Positions 5,779 through 6,365 of a stretch of 6,365 bases of DNA are shown here, in pieces. The DNA is taken from contig SBBH01000251.1 of assembly GCA_005239795.1 (NCBI GenBank), positions 1 to 6,365 on the forward strand, written 5' to 3'. Made by a program: the position numbers and the translations under genes. The DNA comes from Planctomycetales bacterium. Its GTDB lineage: Bacteria; Planctomycetota; SBBH01. Under the pieces are notes generated by a model, which worked only from the letters and a program-made list of their open reading frames with translations, did not search any database and had not been told where the DNA came from. The first letter of the stretch is position 1. Every line of letters begins with the position of its first letter.

Positions 5779-5855
5779 GGGGGTGTAGCTCAATTGGTTA
5801 GAGCACCGGCTTGTCACGCCGGAGGTTGCGGGTTCGAGCCCCGTCACCCTCGCCA
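5779..5855 (+). tRNA. tRNA-Asp (anticodon GTC)
   Basis: A full cloverleaf is visible. The acceptor stem GGGGGTG pairs with CACCCTC (one G-U). The D-arm is GCTC-AATTGGTTA-GAGC. The anticodon stem CCGGC/GCCGG encloses TTGTCAC, giving anticodon GTC at positions 34-36, which reads the Asp GAC/GAU codons. The variable loop is AGGTT, and the T-arm is GCGGG-TTCGAGC-CCCGT. The discriminator base is G and the 3' CCA is encoded. The gene is intact and has its own promoter just upstream. A GIY-YIG endonuclease fragment begins 42 nt downstream. Confidence 0.97.
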
Positions 5856-5896
5856 GTTTCGCGTATCGCGGGCCATTTGCCGCTCTACCTCTACAC

Positions 5897-5989
5897 ATGA
5901 CCCCTCTTCAGTTCTGCGTCTATATCCTCTTCAGTCAGAATGACGGCAAACTCTACATCAGTTGCACGAGCTCCTGGATTACACCATAG
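5897..5989 (+). pseudogene. N-terminal fragment of a GIY-YIG endonuclease
   Basis: An ATG at 5897 opens a 30-codon frame containing FCVYILFSQNDGKLYISCTS. This matches the start of small single-domain GIY-YIG nucleases (UPF0213/YhbQ-like), where the usual pattern is (F/Y)xVYIL-x-S-x-x-DGKLYIGYTS. Here the first motif reads CVY, and the Gly of YIG is replaced by Ser. The frame stops at TAG (5987-5989) straight after, so the conserved Arg and His/Glu catalytic residues are missing and no continuation was found in the other two frames. It is therefore a dead remnant. Genes of this kind are often found next to tRNA genes, as here. Confidence 0.65.
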
Positions 5990-5997
5990 TTGCCGCC

Positions 5998-6309
5998 ATG
6001 ATTTTCGACCCTTCCGAGATCCAGAATTCTCCCATCCCGCAGAAGCCGCGCGGATGGACCTTCCTTTCGATTTTTTGTATGAGGCTGGGATTAATTCGAT
6101 TTGGGTGGGGCTTTATGGCCCTCCTTGCCTTCGCCGACACAGGCAGCCGATCTGGTGTGGTCGGCGTATCCCTTCGCATCGCCGCAGGAGCCATGCTTCT
6201 CCACGCGAGCGTCTGCGCGCTCAGCAGAAGAACTTCCACACATCCGATGTTCCCTTTCGCCGTCGGCCTGCGCATGACTTTGACCTGCCCCCATTCTTTG
6301 GTCCAGTGA
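5998..6309 (+). CDS. Doubtful ORF, possible small membrane protein
   Basis: From ATG 5998 a 103-codon frame runs to TGA at 6307-6309. Two stretches are moderately hydrophobic, FLSIFCMRLGLIRFGWGFMA (about 23-42, with LLAFA following) and VVGVSLRIAAGAMLLHASVC (about 53-72), which could be membrane spans. I recognise no family. Evidence against a real gene: no Shine-Dalgarno, third-position GC lower than in the neighbours, an overlapping open frame of similar length, and a C-terminus (TLTCPHSLVQ) encoded by what may be an insertion-sequence terminus. If it is not a gene, 5990-6280 holds nothing else that I can identify. Confidence 0.25.
   Translation: MIFDPSEIQNSPIPQKPRGWTFLSIFCMRLGLIRFGWGFMALLAFADTGSRSGVVGVSLRIAAGAMLLHASVCALSRRTSTHPMFPFAVGLRMTLTCPHSLVQ
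6281..6306. mobile_element. Possible IS3-type terminal inverted repeat or remnant
   Basis: TGACCTGCCCCCATTCTTTG followed by GTCCAG begins with TG and a C-rich run, as the terminal repeats of many IS3-family elements do. No transposase, partner repeat or target duplication is in the window, and the body would lie beyond the right edge or be lost. This is a resemblance from memory only. Confidence 0.2.
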
Positions 6310-6341
6310 AATGCTAGTTCAGCTCCGGGTTGCTCCTCCCA

Positions 6342-6365
6342 CCCTGCCCGCCTAGGCGGGCAGGG
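6342..6365. repeat. Perfect 24-bp palindrome at the window edge
   Basis: CCCTGCCCGCCT is followed directly by its exact reverse complement, giving a 24-bp palindrome centred on CTAG. As RNA it would form an extremely stable GC hairpin; as DNA it could be a dispersed palindromic repeat. Whether a T-run follows, as in an intrinsic terminator, cannot be seen because the window ends here. Confidence 0.7.

Overview
The window is GC-rich bacterial chromosomal DNA, probably from an uncultured Gram-negative lineage. The clues are a TIGR04073-type exported protein (a family seen in Verrucomicrobia/Lentisphaerae, Omnitrophota-like bacteria and some Deltaproteobacteria), menaquinone made by the futalosine route (MqnC), a DUF342/FapA-type protein, and strong GC preference at third codon positions. 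The sequence alone does not fix the phylum; an Omnitrophota-like or neighbouring candidate phylum is only a guess.

Layout. Positions 1-4329 hold a run of four minus-strand genes, read right to left. These are a CBS-CBS-ACT regulatory protein (3682-4329), a DUF342/FapA-like protein with a C-terminal domain that looks like a degenerate response-regulator receiver (1934-3685), mqnC (725-1900), and an exported two-repeat TIGR04073-family protein that runs off the left edge (1-664). The first two overlap by 4 nt (GTGA) and are almost certainly translationally coupled; mqnC follows after 33 nt and the exported protein after 60 nt. A 68-bp intergenic region with a dyad separates this run from a divergent GT2 glycosyltransferase (4398-5141, plus).

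Positions 5142-6365 are gene-poor and look like a decay zone. They contain a long imperfect inverted repeat built of CACGAA-type units (5189-5245), a probable C-terminal scrap of a glycosyltransferase (5255-5329), an internally deleted CgeB-like glycosyltransferase that keeps its ribosome binding site (5355-5660), and an intact tRNA-Asp(GTC) with a recognisable promoter. After the tRNA come a GIY-YIG endonuclease N-terminal fragment, an ORF of doubtful status, a possible IS3-type terminus and a perfect 24-bp palindrome at the right edge.

How the parts fit. The CBS-ACT protein and the DUF342 protein probably act together in nucleotide- or signal-dependent control of a surface or membrane process. 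MqnC supplies one step of menaquinone synthesis, and the other mqn genes are not here. The intact GT2 and the two glycosyltransferase remnants suggest that a cell-surface polysaccharide locus once extended through 4400-5660 and has been eroded. No defence system, CRISPR array or complete mobile element is visible. The most unusual items are the DUF342-pseudoreceiver fusion coupled to a CBS-ACT protein, and the string of gene remnants around the tRNA.
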